From: Vibrio chagasii
GTDB taxonomy: Bacteria > Pseudomonadota > Gammaproteobacteria > Enterobacterales > Vibrionaceae
DNA: 64,000 nucleotides
Direction: 5' to 3'
NCBI GenBank assembly: GCA_041879415.1
Contig: CP090851.1
Span: 2,914,001 to 2,978,000 of the forward strand
Below the pieces are notes generated by a model, which did not search any database, was not told the origin of the DNA, and saw only the letters and a program-made list of their open reading frames with translations. Shown one piece after another: positions 1 to 7,434 of the stretch (the first letter of the stretch is position 1; every line of letters starts with the position of its first letter). The position numbers were made by a program, and so were the translations under genes.

Positions 1-639
1 GGTGGTCATTCATGGGTAAACCAAAATATTTCTGGCTCATACGATCCCGTAACTAAGATCTATACTGAAATCACTGAAAAAGAAGAGTTACAAGATAATA
101 CCGATTGTAGTTCTGCAAACTGTTCAGTAGACAGAAAAACAAAGCGTGTTGCTTACTACTACGAAATCCCGACAACAGACTCTGAACGTTACGTAGATTT
201 CACTGGTACATGGGAAACTAAAGAGTACTGTGACAATGGCGAAGTTGCAGTGAGTACTATGGTATTCGGCGCGACAAAAGTAACGACATCAGGTTCTGAA
301 TGTGGCAGCGAAAACGGCGGTCAATCTTCGCCAGAAGATATGGGGCAGTTTGATGCAACTTACGCGGAGTTAGGCGCTATCGATTACTGGTGGTTTGGTC
401 AAACAGATCGAGCTTCTAAAGCGACACTAACAGAACTGAACACTGTAGTTCGCTTCTGCGACCCAGAGAACGGTAATTACGTTGCTGGCTCGTCTTGTGA
501 CCCAAGCGATGAATACTTCGTTAAGTGGGAATACCAACCTGCTGGCACCAACTGGGATGAAGGCCTACTTATCCGTCGTAAGATGGATAACCAAGGCAAT
601 ACCAACGGTCGTGTTAGCATCATGCAGAAAATCAACTAG
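1..639 (+). CDS. Unrecognised Cys-containing protein, C-terminal part
   Basis: The reading frame is open from the first base of the window to a TAG at 637-639, so this is the last 212 residues of a longer protein whose start lies outside. I do not recognise the family. The visible part is hydrophilic and acidic, rich in Ser, Thr, Asn, Gly and aromatic residues. It has at least seven cysteines spread along it (for example TDCSSANCS, EYCDNGE, SECGSE, RFCDPE, SSCDPSDE), which suggests disulfides and an extracytoplasmic location. No transmembrane segment is visible. A rho-independent terminator follows directly. An internal ATG at 250 could be mistaken for the start but the frame is clearly coding before it. 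Confidence 0.7.
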   Translation, partial: GGHSWVNQNISGSYDPVTKIYTEITEKEELQDNTDCSSANCSVDRKTKRVAYYYEIPTTDSERYVDFTGTWETKEYCDNGEVAVSTMVFGATKVTTSGSECGSENGGQSSPEDMGQFDATYAELGAIDYWWFGQTDRASKATLTELNTVVRFCDPENGNYVAGSSCDPSDEYFVKWEYQPAGTNWDEGLLIRRKMDNQGNTNGRVSIMQKIN

Positions 640-670
640 TCACTGAGTTAGTTTGATGACCTAATCAGAA

Positions 671-696
671 ACCAGAAGCCTTGCTTCTGGTTTTTT
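671..696 (+). terminator. Rho-independent terminator after the truncated first gene
   Basis: Perfect 9-bp stem ACCAGAAGC/GCTTCTGGT with a 3-nt loop followed by a T run. Confidence 0.85.
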
Positions 697-781
697 CATT
701 TTTAAGCCACATGAACCTTCAAACAACTATTAACGTAGATACCAAAACAAAGACCTATCTAGAACAATAATGGAGTTTGTG

Positions 782-1033
782 ATGAACCTACTAATTGAAT
801 CATTTGAAGGCGGGATTTATTTAGCTTACCAAGTCGTTGGCGAGCAAAAACGGTTAATTAAAGACGACCACCAGCACCCGATGAAGTTTTTAAGTGTCAA
901 TCAAGCGCGTGACCACTTTAGTGATCAAGGTGTATCGTCAGCAACGCTGATACATAACAGCGCTTACGATGAAATGTGTGGCGAACACTGTGGCAATACA
1001 CAACCATTCGAGATTGATTTGAAGTGGAGTTGA
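782..1033 (+). CDS. Small conserved protein, DUF6482-like
   Basis: An 83-residue acidic soluble protein starting MNLLIESFEGGIYLAYQVVG. The sequence resembles the small gammaproteobacterial family DUF6482, of unknown function; I assign this from memory of the N-terminal pattern (LxxxSxEGGxYLA) and am only moderately sure. The upstream ATG at 770 is less likely than ATG 782, because GGAG at 774-777 sits about five bases before 782. There is no signal peptide or membrane segment, and two cysteines near the C-terminus (MCGEHCGN). It stands alone between two terminators. Confidence 0.65.
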   Translation: MNLLIESFEGGIYLAYQVVGEQKRLIKDDHQHPMKFLSVNQARDHFSDQGVSSATLIHNSAYDEMCGEHCGNTQPFEIDLKWS

Positions 1034-1060
1034 ATGGCTTTTATGTTTCTTTATCAATAG

Positions 1061-1090
1061 AAAGGCTTGCACATCGGCAAGCCTTTTTCT
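1061..1090. terminator. Bidirectional terminator between convergent genes
   Basis: 10-bp perfect stem AAAGGCTTGC/GCAAGCCTTT with a 6-nt loop. T runs on the plus side and A runs on the other serve both the gene ending at 1033 and the minus-strand gene ending at 1099. Confidence 0.85.
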
Positions 1091-1098
1091 TTAGTGGC

Positions 1099-2340
1099 TT
1101 AACGCACCATGCGTTTTTGCCTACGCTTAATATTCTGTTCTTTCACCATGAAATCAAATAGCGGAGCAAACAGATTCGCGAACAAGATAGCGAGCATGAT
1201 GCCCTCTGGATAGGCGGGGTTGAGTACTCGAATACCGACAGTCATCACGCCTATCAGAATCCCGTAAGCCCATTTACTGTTGTTGGTGAACGCTGCAGAT
1301 ACTGGGTCAGTCGCCATAAAGAAGGTACCAAACGCGACGCCACCTAATACAAAGTGCCAGTAGAACGGCATCGAAAACATTGAGTTAGTGTCTGATCCAA
1401 TCCAGTTCAGTAAACTCGACGTCGCCACAAGACCAACAATCACACCAGCCACAATGCGCCAAGACGCTATCTTCATGACAATCAGAATCACACCAGTCAA
1501 CATAATGAGCAGTGAAGACACTTCACCCATCGATCCCGGAATATTACCGATAAAGGCATCCATCCAAGTGATTGCCTCACCTGTCATGTTATTGATCAGC
1601 GACGAGCCACCACCTTCATACCATTGGCTGAGCGGTGTCGCTCCTGAGTAGCCGTCAGCGGCAACCCATACTAAGCCACCGGACATGTTAGCGGGATAGG
1701 CAAAGTAGAGGAACGCTCGACCCGCTAATGCAGGATTGAGGAAGTTTCGCCCTGTACCACCGAACAACTCTTTGGCAACGACAATACCAAAGGTTATGCC
1801 CAAGGCTGCTTGCCATAATGGGATAGTTGGCGGAAGAATAAGTGCGAACAGTACTGAGCTTACAAAAAAGCCTTCATTCACCTCGTGTTTTCTTACAACG
1901 GCAAATAAAACTTCCCAGAAGCCCCCGACCACAAATACTGTGGCATAAACAGGTAAGAAGTAGAGCGCCCCCAAGAACATTTGGCTTCCCCAGCCGCTTG
2001 CTACTAACGACGGTGCATCACCAAACGCCCACGATAAGCGCCAGCTGCTGTCTATGATAGAAGCCAGTTCGGCACCGGAATAGGTAGCCGTTAACCCCAT
2101 CACGGATTGATGACCTACGTTGTACATACCCCAAAACATCGCGGGAAAAGTGGCTAACCACACCAGAATCATAATCCGTTTTAGGTCAATACTGTCTCGG
2201 ACATGGGTTATCCCTCGGTTCACATTCCCTGGCGTGTAAAATATGGTCGCAAATGCCTCATACACTGGGTAGAGCTTTTCGTACTTCCCCCCAGCTTCGA
2301 AGCTAGGAGCCACATCTTCTAATCGTTTTTTCAAACTCAT
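1099..2340 (-). CDS. nqrB: Orphan NqrB-type subunit (Na+-translocating NADH:quinone reductase B, RnfD family)
   Basis: 413-residue integral membrane protein of the NqrB/RnfD family. In Na+-NQR, NqrB is the main membrane subunit: it carries a covalently bound FMN and riboflavin and contributes to the Na+ path and the quinone site. The FMN-attachment motif SGATPL is present, with the acceptor Thr at residue 235 (codon 1636-1638), essentially where V. cholerae NqrB has Thr236. Length matches the family (about 414). ATG 2340 is chosen over the in-frame GTG at 2352 because NqrB proteins begin M-x-LKK-x-LED and because AAGGTG precedes it. No nqrA, C, D, E or F lies nearby, so this is a stand-alone paralogue whose partner complex is unknown. 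Confidence 0.88.
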   Translation of the reverse strand: MSLKKRLEDVAPSFEAGGKYEKLYPVYEAFATIFYTPGNVNRGITHVRDSIDLKRIMILVWLATFPAMFWGMYNVGHQSVMGLTATYSGAELASIIDSSWRLSWAFGDAPSLVASGWGSQMFLGALYFLPVYATVFVVGGFWEVLFAVVRKHEVNEGFFVSSVLFALILPPTIPLWQAALGITFGIVVAKELFGGTGRNFLNPALAGRAFLYFAYPANMSGGLVWVAADGYSGATPLSQWYEGGGSSLINNMTGEAITWMDAFIGNIPGSMGEVSSLLIMLTGVILIVMKIASWRIVAGVIVGLVATSSLLNWIGSDTNSMFSMPFYWHFVLGGVAFGTFFMATDPVSAAFTNNSKWAYGILIGVMTVGIRVLNPAYPEGIMLAILFANLFAPLFDFMVKEQNIKRRQKRMVR

Positions 2341-2504
2341 AATCTCAATCACCTTGTTGTTGAGTTATGGTTTTCTACGCATCAACTGCACTATTTGAGC
2401 AATTTTTAATGCTTTTTGATCAAATTCATTTGAAGGTGTCTGCCATCGGCTATCTATATGTCGCTTAACAACGTGTCCTAGCCTCTGAATTACAAGGTCT
2501 AAAA

Positions 2505-2536
2505 ACAACAAAGCCCCAGCAATCGCTGAGGCTTAA
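2505..2536 (-). terminator. Terminator of the SPOR-domain gene
   Basis: On the minus strand, AAGCCTCAGC-GATT-GCTGGGGCTT is followed by TGTTGTTTTT. It lies just downstream of the gene that ends at 2558. Confidence 0.8.
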
Positions 2537-2557
2537 GTAAGGTTTCAATCCGACGAG

Positions 2558-3502
2558 TTACTTCACACACATCACGTTAAGTAGTGAAGAGCCTTTTAGT
2601 TGGTTTACGTTACCATTGGTGAACAGGCCTTTCTTATCCGCTCCCCAATAAGGTAGGTGCATTGGCCAATTCTGGTTTTCCATCACTTTTGAGCCAAGAA
2701 TGCTCTGCCATTGTTTTTCAGTCATCAGTTTCATGTTGATCTTGTTACATACCAACTCTGCGCTGCCATAATCCAAACGACTCCAAGGCTTACCTTGCTC
2801 CATGTAGAACTGCTGCTCATGGTCTAGCAAGTAAGGGATCGCATATTGGCTACCGGCAACATTTGCCGTCACGCGAACTTCAATCTCTAGATCGTTATCT
2901 GAATTTTTGCCACTACTTGGCAATGCCTGAATGGCAGCCGCACTGGTAACTGCTGCCGCTGGCTTAGTTGCAGGTTTTACAGGAGCCTTAACCGGTGCAG
3001 GTTTTGCTGCTTTAGGCTCGGCCGCTTTTGCCACGATAGGTTGTGATGAGGTCTTCGACTTATCAACCATACGAATAAACGCTTCGCCATAACCTGGCAC
3101 CTTACGAACCTGAGCTAGATCTTTTCTTGCATCTGAAAATGTAGAGTAAGGACCAATCAAACAACGATAGTCGCCACCCTCAGGTTTCATCCATACGTTG
3201 GTCGAAATTTTGCCGTAGAGAGGTTTTGCTTGGCTCAGTGACAAAGGCTTGTTCAGCAGGCCACATTGAACCCAAAACAGCTCATTATCTGAATGACGCT
3301 TAGGCGCTTTATTCCCCCAAACACCCTTACCGATCGGACATGATTGCTCTAGCTGTGGTAATTGATTAGTACTTGCCTGAGTAGCATCACATAAAACCGA
3401 TTCTGCATTAACTTGGCTCGATACCAAGAGGGATGCAGCAATAAGCCCCATACGATAATTTCTAATCACAGCGCGACATACATCATTCATTGTCAATTTC
3501 AT
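2558..3502 (-). CDS. Secreted SPOR-domain protein
   Basis: About 314 residues. An N-terminal signal peptide (hydrophobic MGLIAASLLVSSQVNA, then ES) directs export. Residues about 70-145 form a SPOR-like module (FWVQCGLLNKPLSLSQAKPL...CLIGPYSTFSDARKDLAQVR), a fold that binds denuded septal peptidoglycan glycan strands. A Lys/Pro/Ala-rich linker of about 50 residues follows, then a C-terminal domain of about 110 residues that I do not recognise, ending LLNVMCVK. Predicted periplasmic, perhaps acting at the division site. The start is uncertain among GTG 3511, ATG 3502 and ATG 3490; none has a strong Shine-Dalgarno, and all retain the signal peptide. It is transcribed alone, ahead of nqrB. Confidence 0.75.
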   Translation of the reverse strand: MKLTMNDVCRAVIRNYRMGLIAASLLVSSQVNAESVLCDATQASTNQLPQLEQSCPIGKGVWGNKAPKRHSDNELFWVQCGLLNKPLSLSQAKPLYGKISTNVWMKPEGGDYRCLIGPYSTFSDARKDLAQVRKVPGYGEAFIRMVDKSKTSSQPIVAKAAEPKAAKPAPVKAPVKPATKPAAAVTSAAAIQALPSSGKNSDNDLEIEVRVTANVAGSQYAIPYLLDHEQQFYMEQGKPWSRLDYGSAELVCNKINMKLMTEKQWQSILGSKVMENQNWPMHLPYWGADKKGLFTNGNVNQLKGSSLLNVMCVK

Positions 3503-3621
3503 AACCACCACTTAAACCCTTACGGGTTAATTGTTACCGAATCAATGTCGATAAAACATGAATTCCATTTTAAGTATTATTGACACTATCAATGATACTT
3601 AGTTCAAGATCCATTAAGCAA

Positions 3622-3652
3622 AAAAAGAGCCGTAATTGCTTACGGCTCTTAG
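3622..3652 (-). terminator. Terminator of the peptide ABC transporter operon
   Basis: Perfect 11-bp stem AAGAGCCGTAA/TTACGGCTCTT with loop of 4 nt; the minus-strand product ends in seven U residues. It is 38 bp downstream of the last permease gene. Confidence 0.88.
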
Positions 3653-3689
3653 TTTAGTGATTTTTTTTACTAAAAATCAAACCAAGCTA

Positions 3690-4628
3690 TCACCCTTTAT
3701 AAATTTTAGGGTTAAACACGTCACGTAACCAGTCACCCAGTAGGTTGATCACCAGTACTAGCGTCACCAATACGACACCAGGAAAGGCTGTTATCCACCA
3801 CGCACCAGAGAAAATGTAGTTAAAACCAGTACTGATCAGTGCGCCCAGTGACGGTTGGTCTACCGGTAGGCCCAAACCTAGGAAAGAAAGTGCCGCTTCT
3901 GACATGATGGCATTTGCCACCTGTACCGTAGAGATAACCAAAATTGGCGATAAACAGTTTGGTAGAATATGACGGAACATGATACGCGGTGCTCTGAAGC
4001 CCATCACGCGTGCTGCTTCTACATACTCTTTCTTCTTCTCAGCCAATACCGATGCACGAATCGTACGAGCATACTGTGGCCATTCGGCAATACCGATGAT
4101 CACCACCAGCATCACAACCGCATATTGCGCGTAGAAGTCACTGCCAAAACTCGCCTTAAAGATAGCCGAGACAATGATCGCAACCATCATGGTTGAGAAC
4201 GAAAGCTGAACATCAGCAAAACGCATCAAGAAGCTATCGATACGACCACCGAAGTAACCCGCAGATAGACCAATGATGATACCTAGAGTCAGCTGTAGAC
4301 CAACGGCTAGGAAACCAATCGTCAGTGATAAGCGAGAGCCGTAAAGCATGGTCGATAGAATGTCACGACCCTGCTCATCGGTACCCAGTAGGAAGCGCTC
4401 TTCACCATCTTCCATCCAAGACGGTGGTAGCTCAGAATCCATGATGTCGATAGACGTCACGTCATACGGGTCTGTTGGCGCTAGAATAGGTGCCGCTAAT
4501 GCCATTACCAAGAAAGCAGTGAAAACAGCAAAGCTGAACATTGCCACTTTGTCACGCAAGAAGTAGTACAGAATGTCTGACTGCTTAAATCGCTCCCAAC
4601 GAGATGGAGCTGCTGTTGTTTGTTCCAT
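3690..4628 (-). CDS. Peptide ABC transporter permease, DppC/OppC/GsiD type
   Basis: 312-residue inner-membrane permease of the binding-protein-dependent transport family. It has the DppC-type N-terminal cytoplasmic segment, a first hydrophobic helix near residues 28-50 (VAMFSFAVFTAFLVMALAAP), and a periplasmic loop with the typical LGTDEQGRDILS motif. The EAA coupling loop EYVEAARVMGFRAPRIMFRH contacts the ATPase. It is the last gene of a four-gene operon, starting two bases after the stop of the partner permease. Substrate (di/oligopeptide or glutathione-like) cannot be read from sequence. Confidence 0.9.
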   Translation of the reverse strand: MEQTTAAPSRWERFKQSDILYYFLRDKVAMFSFAVFTAFLVMALAAPILAPTDPYDVTSIDIMDSELPPSWMEDGEERFLLGTDEQGRDILSTMLYGSRLSLTIGFLAVGLQLTLGIIIGLSAGYFGGRIDSFLMRFADVQLSFSTMMVAIIVSAIFKASFGSDFYAQYAVVMLVVIIGIAEWPQYARTIRASVLAEKKKEYVEAARVMGFRAPRIMFRHILPNCLSPILVISTVQVANAIMSEAALSFLGLGLPVDQPSLGALISTGFNYIFSGAWWITAFPGVVLVTLVLVINLLGDWLRDVFNPKIYKG

Positions 4629-4630
4629 GA

Positions 4631-5608
4631 TTATGCTCCTTTCCCTGTGATGTTCACTGTTGGGTTAATGATGCCGTATAGCAGGTCAACAATGGTGTTC
4701 GTTACTACGAAGATAAGACCAACGAAGATAACGTATGCGGTAATCAGTGGTGTATCCACTCGGTTAATCGCTTCAAGGAATAGGAAGCCGGTGCCCGGCC
4801 ACTGGAAAACGGTTTCAGTAAGAATTGTGTAAGCCACCATAGTACCAATCTGAACACCACCTACCGTTAGTACAGGTAGCATTGTGTTTTTCAGAGCGTG
4901 CTGGTAGTAAATCTTGTTCAGTTCCAGACCTTTAGCTTTACCAAACTTGATGTACTCAGAGCTAAGAACTTCGAGCATCTCTGAACGAACCAGACGGATG
5001 AAAAGCGGTAGCATGATAGATGCAAGCGCAATACTTGGCAGAACTAAGTGTGCAAGGCCATCTAGCGTTAGGAAACCAGACTCCCAGCCAAACCAGTTTG
5101 CCGTTTCACCACGGCCAAACGACGGTAGCCAGCCAAGTTCAATTGAGAAGACGTACATCAGCATGATTGCCGTTAAGAAAACAGGCACAGAGATACCGAT
5201 ACTGCTGCCCGCCATCACCAACTTAGTGAAGAAACTTTTTGGGTGTATTGCTGAATAAACGCCAAGTGGAATCGACAGACAAACGATGATCAGAGAAGCG
5301 CCAAACACAAGTTCAAGCGTCGCCACCAGCTTATCTAAGATTACGTCCACAGCTGGGCGTTTAAAGAAATATGAAGTACCAAGATCACCTTGTAGAGCAG
5401 CGCCTACAAAGCGAGTGTATTTTGTAATGAAGGGATCATTTAAGCCGAGTTCATCACGCAGCGCTTGACGCTCCGATTCTGACACAGATTGACCGACTAA
5501 CTCACGCAACGGGTCGCCCAGGTTATCCTGAATGGCAAACGCCACCAAACTGATCACAAACATCACTATCAGTGCCTGAAACAGGCGCTTGACCAGAAAC
5601 GTAACCAT
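4631..5608 (-). CDS. Peptide ABC transporter permease, DppB/OppB/GsiC type
   Basis: 325-residue inner-membrane permease. It begins MVTFLVKRLFQALIVMFVIS, the standard DppB N-terminal helix, followed by the periplasmic loop with DPL and GLNDPF motifs characteristic of OppB/DppB proteins. The EAA loop is seen at EYIKFGKAKGLELNKIYYQH. It pairs with the downstream DppC-type permease to form the membrane channel. It lies 178 bp downstream of the binding-protein gene, with a strong hairpin in that gap, and 2 bp upstream of the second permease. Confidence 0.9.
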   Translation of the reverse strand: MVTFLVKRLFQALIVMFVISLVAFAIQDNLGDPLRELVGQSVSESERQALRDELGLNDPFITKYTRFVGAALQGDLGTSYFFKRPAVDVILDKLVATLELVFGASLIIVCLSIPLGVYSAIHPKSFFTKLVMAGSSIGISVPVFLTAIMLMYVFSIELGWLPSFGRGETANWFGWESGFLTLDGLAHLVLPSIALASIMLPLFIRLVRSEMLEVLSSEYIKFGKAKGLELNKIYYQHALKNTMLPVLTVGGVQIGTMVAYTILTETVFQWPGTGFLFLEAINRVDTPLITAYVIFVGLIFVVTNTIVDLLYGIINPTVNITGKGA

Positions 5609-5744
5609 TCCTTGCCCCTTATCTATCCATGACTATCTAATCGAAATCCGCGACTAGATAACAATAATTCAGTCTTAAAAAAGGTATTTAGCCAGACTGA
5701 AGGAAGACCAAATACCTAAACTTAAATCTATTTCTTAATAATTT

Positions 5745-5769
5745 GAGAGCCTGAAAGCTTCAGGCTCTC
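5745..5769 (-). other. Intra-operon hairpin after the binding-protein gene
   Basis: Perfect 11-bp stem GAGAGCCTGAA/TTCAGGCTCTC with a 3-nt loop, followed on the minus strand by AAATTATTAAG rather than a U run. It probably protects the 3' end of the binding-protein message or causes partial termination, so that binding protein outnumbers permeases. Confidence 0.6.
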
Positions 5770-5786
5770 GATTCTAGCAAGCTAGA

Positions 5787-7340
5787 TTATTTTACAACTA
5801 GGTCGCCGAAGTAAGGCATAACCATTGGGTTTACGATATCTGCAGCACCAACGTTAGACTTCGCGCCCCACGCTTCACTTTGCCAGTGTAGAGGTACGAA
5901 TGCAGCGTCGTTGTATAGAGTTGCTTCAACGCCTTTCAGCATCTTAGAACGCTTAACTGGGTCAGTTTCAGTGTTAGAAGCTTCTACAATCGCATCCATT
6001 TCTGGGTTTGCGTAACCAGAACAGTTGTATTGACCACGACCAGTCTCTTCGTTACGAGTCATTGTTAGGAACTCGTTGAAGTTCGCTGAATCTTCAGTAT
6101 CTGAGTGCCAGCCGATCATCATCATGTCAGCAGAACATAGGTCAAACTCAGGCCAGTACTGTGCTTTAGGCATAGTCTTAAGATCTACTTTGATACCAAT
6201 CTTAGATAGCATTGCCGCAGACGCTTGCGCTACTTTCGCATCGTTCACGTAACGGTTATTTGGTGCCATCATAGTTAGCGTAAAGCCATCTTCGTAACCC
6301 GCTTCTTTCATCAGCTCTTTCGCTTTCTTAAGATCGTAACGAGGAACTAGCTCTTCGTTGTGACCCGCGTAGCCTGTTGGGCTTTGCTGACCAGCAGCTG
6401 TTGCGAAGCCTTTCATGATCTTCTTAACGATGCCTTCGTTGTTGATTGCGTGAACAATCGCTTGACGAACGCGAACATCTTTAAGAGCTTCGTTGCTGTT
6501 TTGGTTCATTTGGAACGTGATGATACGAGTACCTGGTAGCGTTACTAGATCGATGTTCTTAGCGTTCTTAACACGCTTGTGATCGTTTGGTGCTACAGGG
6601 TGAATCATATCTACGTCACCAGAAAGAAGTGCAGCAACACGTGTTGCGTCTTCTTTGATTGGCACAAGTGTTAGCTTGTCTACGTTACCTTCAGACTCTG
6701 TGTCCCAGTAATCGTTGAAACGTTCGAACGTTACCTTAACGCCTTGCTCACGCTGCGTTACGATGAAAGGACCAGTACCTGAAACGTTAGTCGAAGCGAA
6801 CGAGTTACCGTGCTTAACTAGCTCAGACTTGTCTTTACCTTCCGCTGTCTTACCAGAGTAGAACTTGCTGTCCATTGGGAAGATGTAAGTTGCTGTTTGT
6901 AGTACTAGTGGGTAAGCCGCTTTTGATACTAGCTCAACTGTGTAGTCATCCACTTTTACCATTTTTTCGTATGGCGTGAAGATTGACTTAAAGTCTGGAG
7001 AAGCTTGTAGACGTTCAAAAGTCCACACAACATCATCAGCAGTCAGTTCGTTACCAGAGTGGAATTTCACACCTTTGCGTAGGTTGAAACGGAAAGTCGT
7101 TTCATCGACACGCTCCCAGCTAGATGCTAGGCGGCCTTCGAAATCCATCTCTTGAGTGAAACGTACTAGAGGGTCAAACACCATGTGAGACATTTGCAGT
7201 GTGCCACCAGACAGCTGCTCGTGCGGGTCAAGTGATACTGGGTCAGCTGCGTAGCCAACGGTAATATCTGCTGCTGCTGCACTAAAGCTTAGGCCAGCTG
7301 CCATCAAAGCTACTGCTAATTTGCTTTTCATGGTTTTCAT
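5787..7340 (-). CDS. Periplasmic peptide-binding protein, SBP family 5
   Basis: 517-residue solute-binding protein of the DppA/OppA/GsiB family that captures substrate in the periplasm for the adjacent importer. A Sec signal peptide ends at FSAAAA before DITVGYAADPVSLDPHEQ, the family's conserved first strand. Also typical are LRKGVKFHSGNELTADDVVW, SGTGPFIVTQ and DVRVRQAIVHAIN. The start at 7340 has AAGGAG seven bases upstream. It is second in the operon, after the fused ATPase. Its leader is unusually CA-rich, a feature of GcvB-repressed peptide-transporter genes in enterics. Substrate is unproven. Confidence 0.92.
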   Translation of the reverse strand: MKTMKSKLAVALMAAGLSFSAAAADITVGYAADPVSLDPHEQLSGGTLQMSHMVFDPLVRFTQEMDFEGRLASSWERVDETTFRFNLRKGVKFHSGNELTADDVVWTFERLQASPDFKSIFTPYEKMVKVDDYTVELVSKAAYPLVLQTATYIFPMDSKFYSGKTAEGKDKSELVKHGNSFASTNVSGTGPFIVTQREQGVKVTFERFNDYWDTESEGNVDKLTLVPIKEDATRVAALLSGDVDMIHPVAPNDHKRVKNAKNIDLVTLPGTRIITFQMNQNSNEALKDVRVRQAIVHAINNEGIVKKIMKGFATAAGQQSPTGYAGHNEELVPRYDLKKAKELMKEAGYEDGFTLTMMAPNNRYVNDAKVAQASAAMLSKIGIKVDLKTMPKAQYWPEFDLCSADMMMIGWHSDTEDSANFNEFLTMTRNEETGRGQYNCSGYANPEMDAIVEASNTETDPVKRSKMLKGVEATLYNDAAFVPLHWQSEAWGAKSNVGAADIVNPMVMPYFGDLVVK

Positions 7341-7375
7341 TGCATAACTCCTTCATGCGGGAATCCAGATCCCTA

Positions 7376-7406
7376 GTTGTTGTATTTGCGTCTGTTTATT
7401 GTTGTT
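7376..7406 (-). promoter_or_regulatory. CA-rich leader, candidate GcvB-type sRNA target
   Basis: Read on the minus strand, this stretch is AACAACAATAAACAGACGCA followed by AATACAACAAC, almost devoid of G and U-poor, 36-66 nt before the start of the binding-protein gene. In enteric bacteria such CA-rich leaders of dppA and oppA pair with the GU-rich R1 region of GcvB. The pairing here is inferred. Confidence 0.45.
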
Positions 7407-7434
7407 AGCAAGCTAAACTCCAGCCTGCTGATTT

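Noticed and set aside
2440..2520. Possible integron attC-like site (AAC...GTT-type bases) upstream of nqrB
   Set aside because: No paired R/L boxes or fold-back structure; only an ordinary terminator is present.
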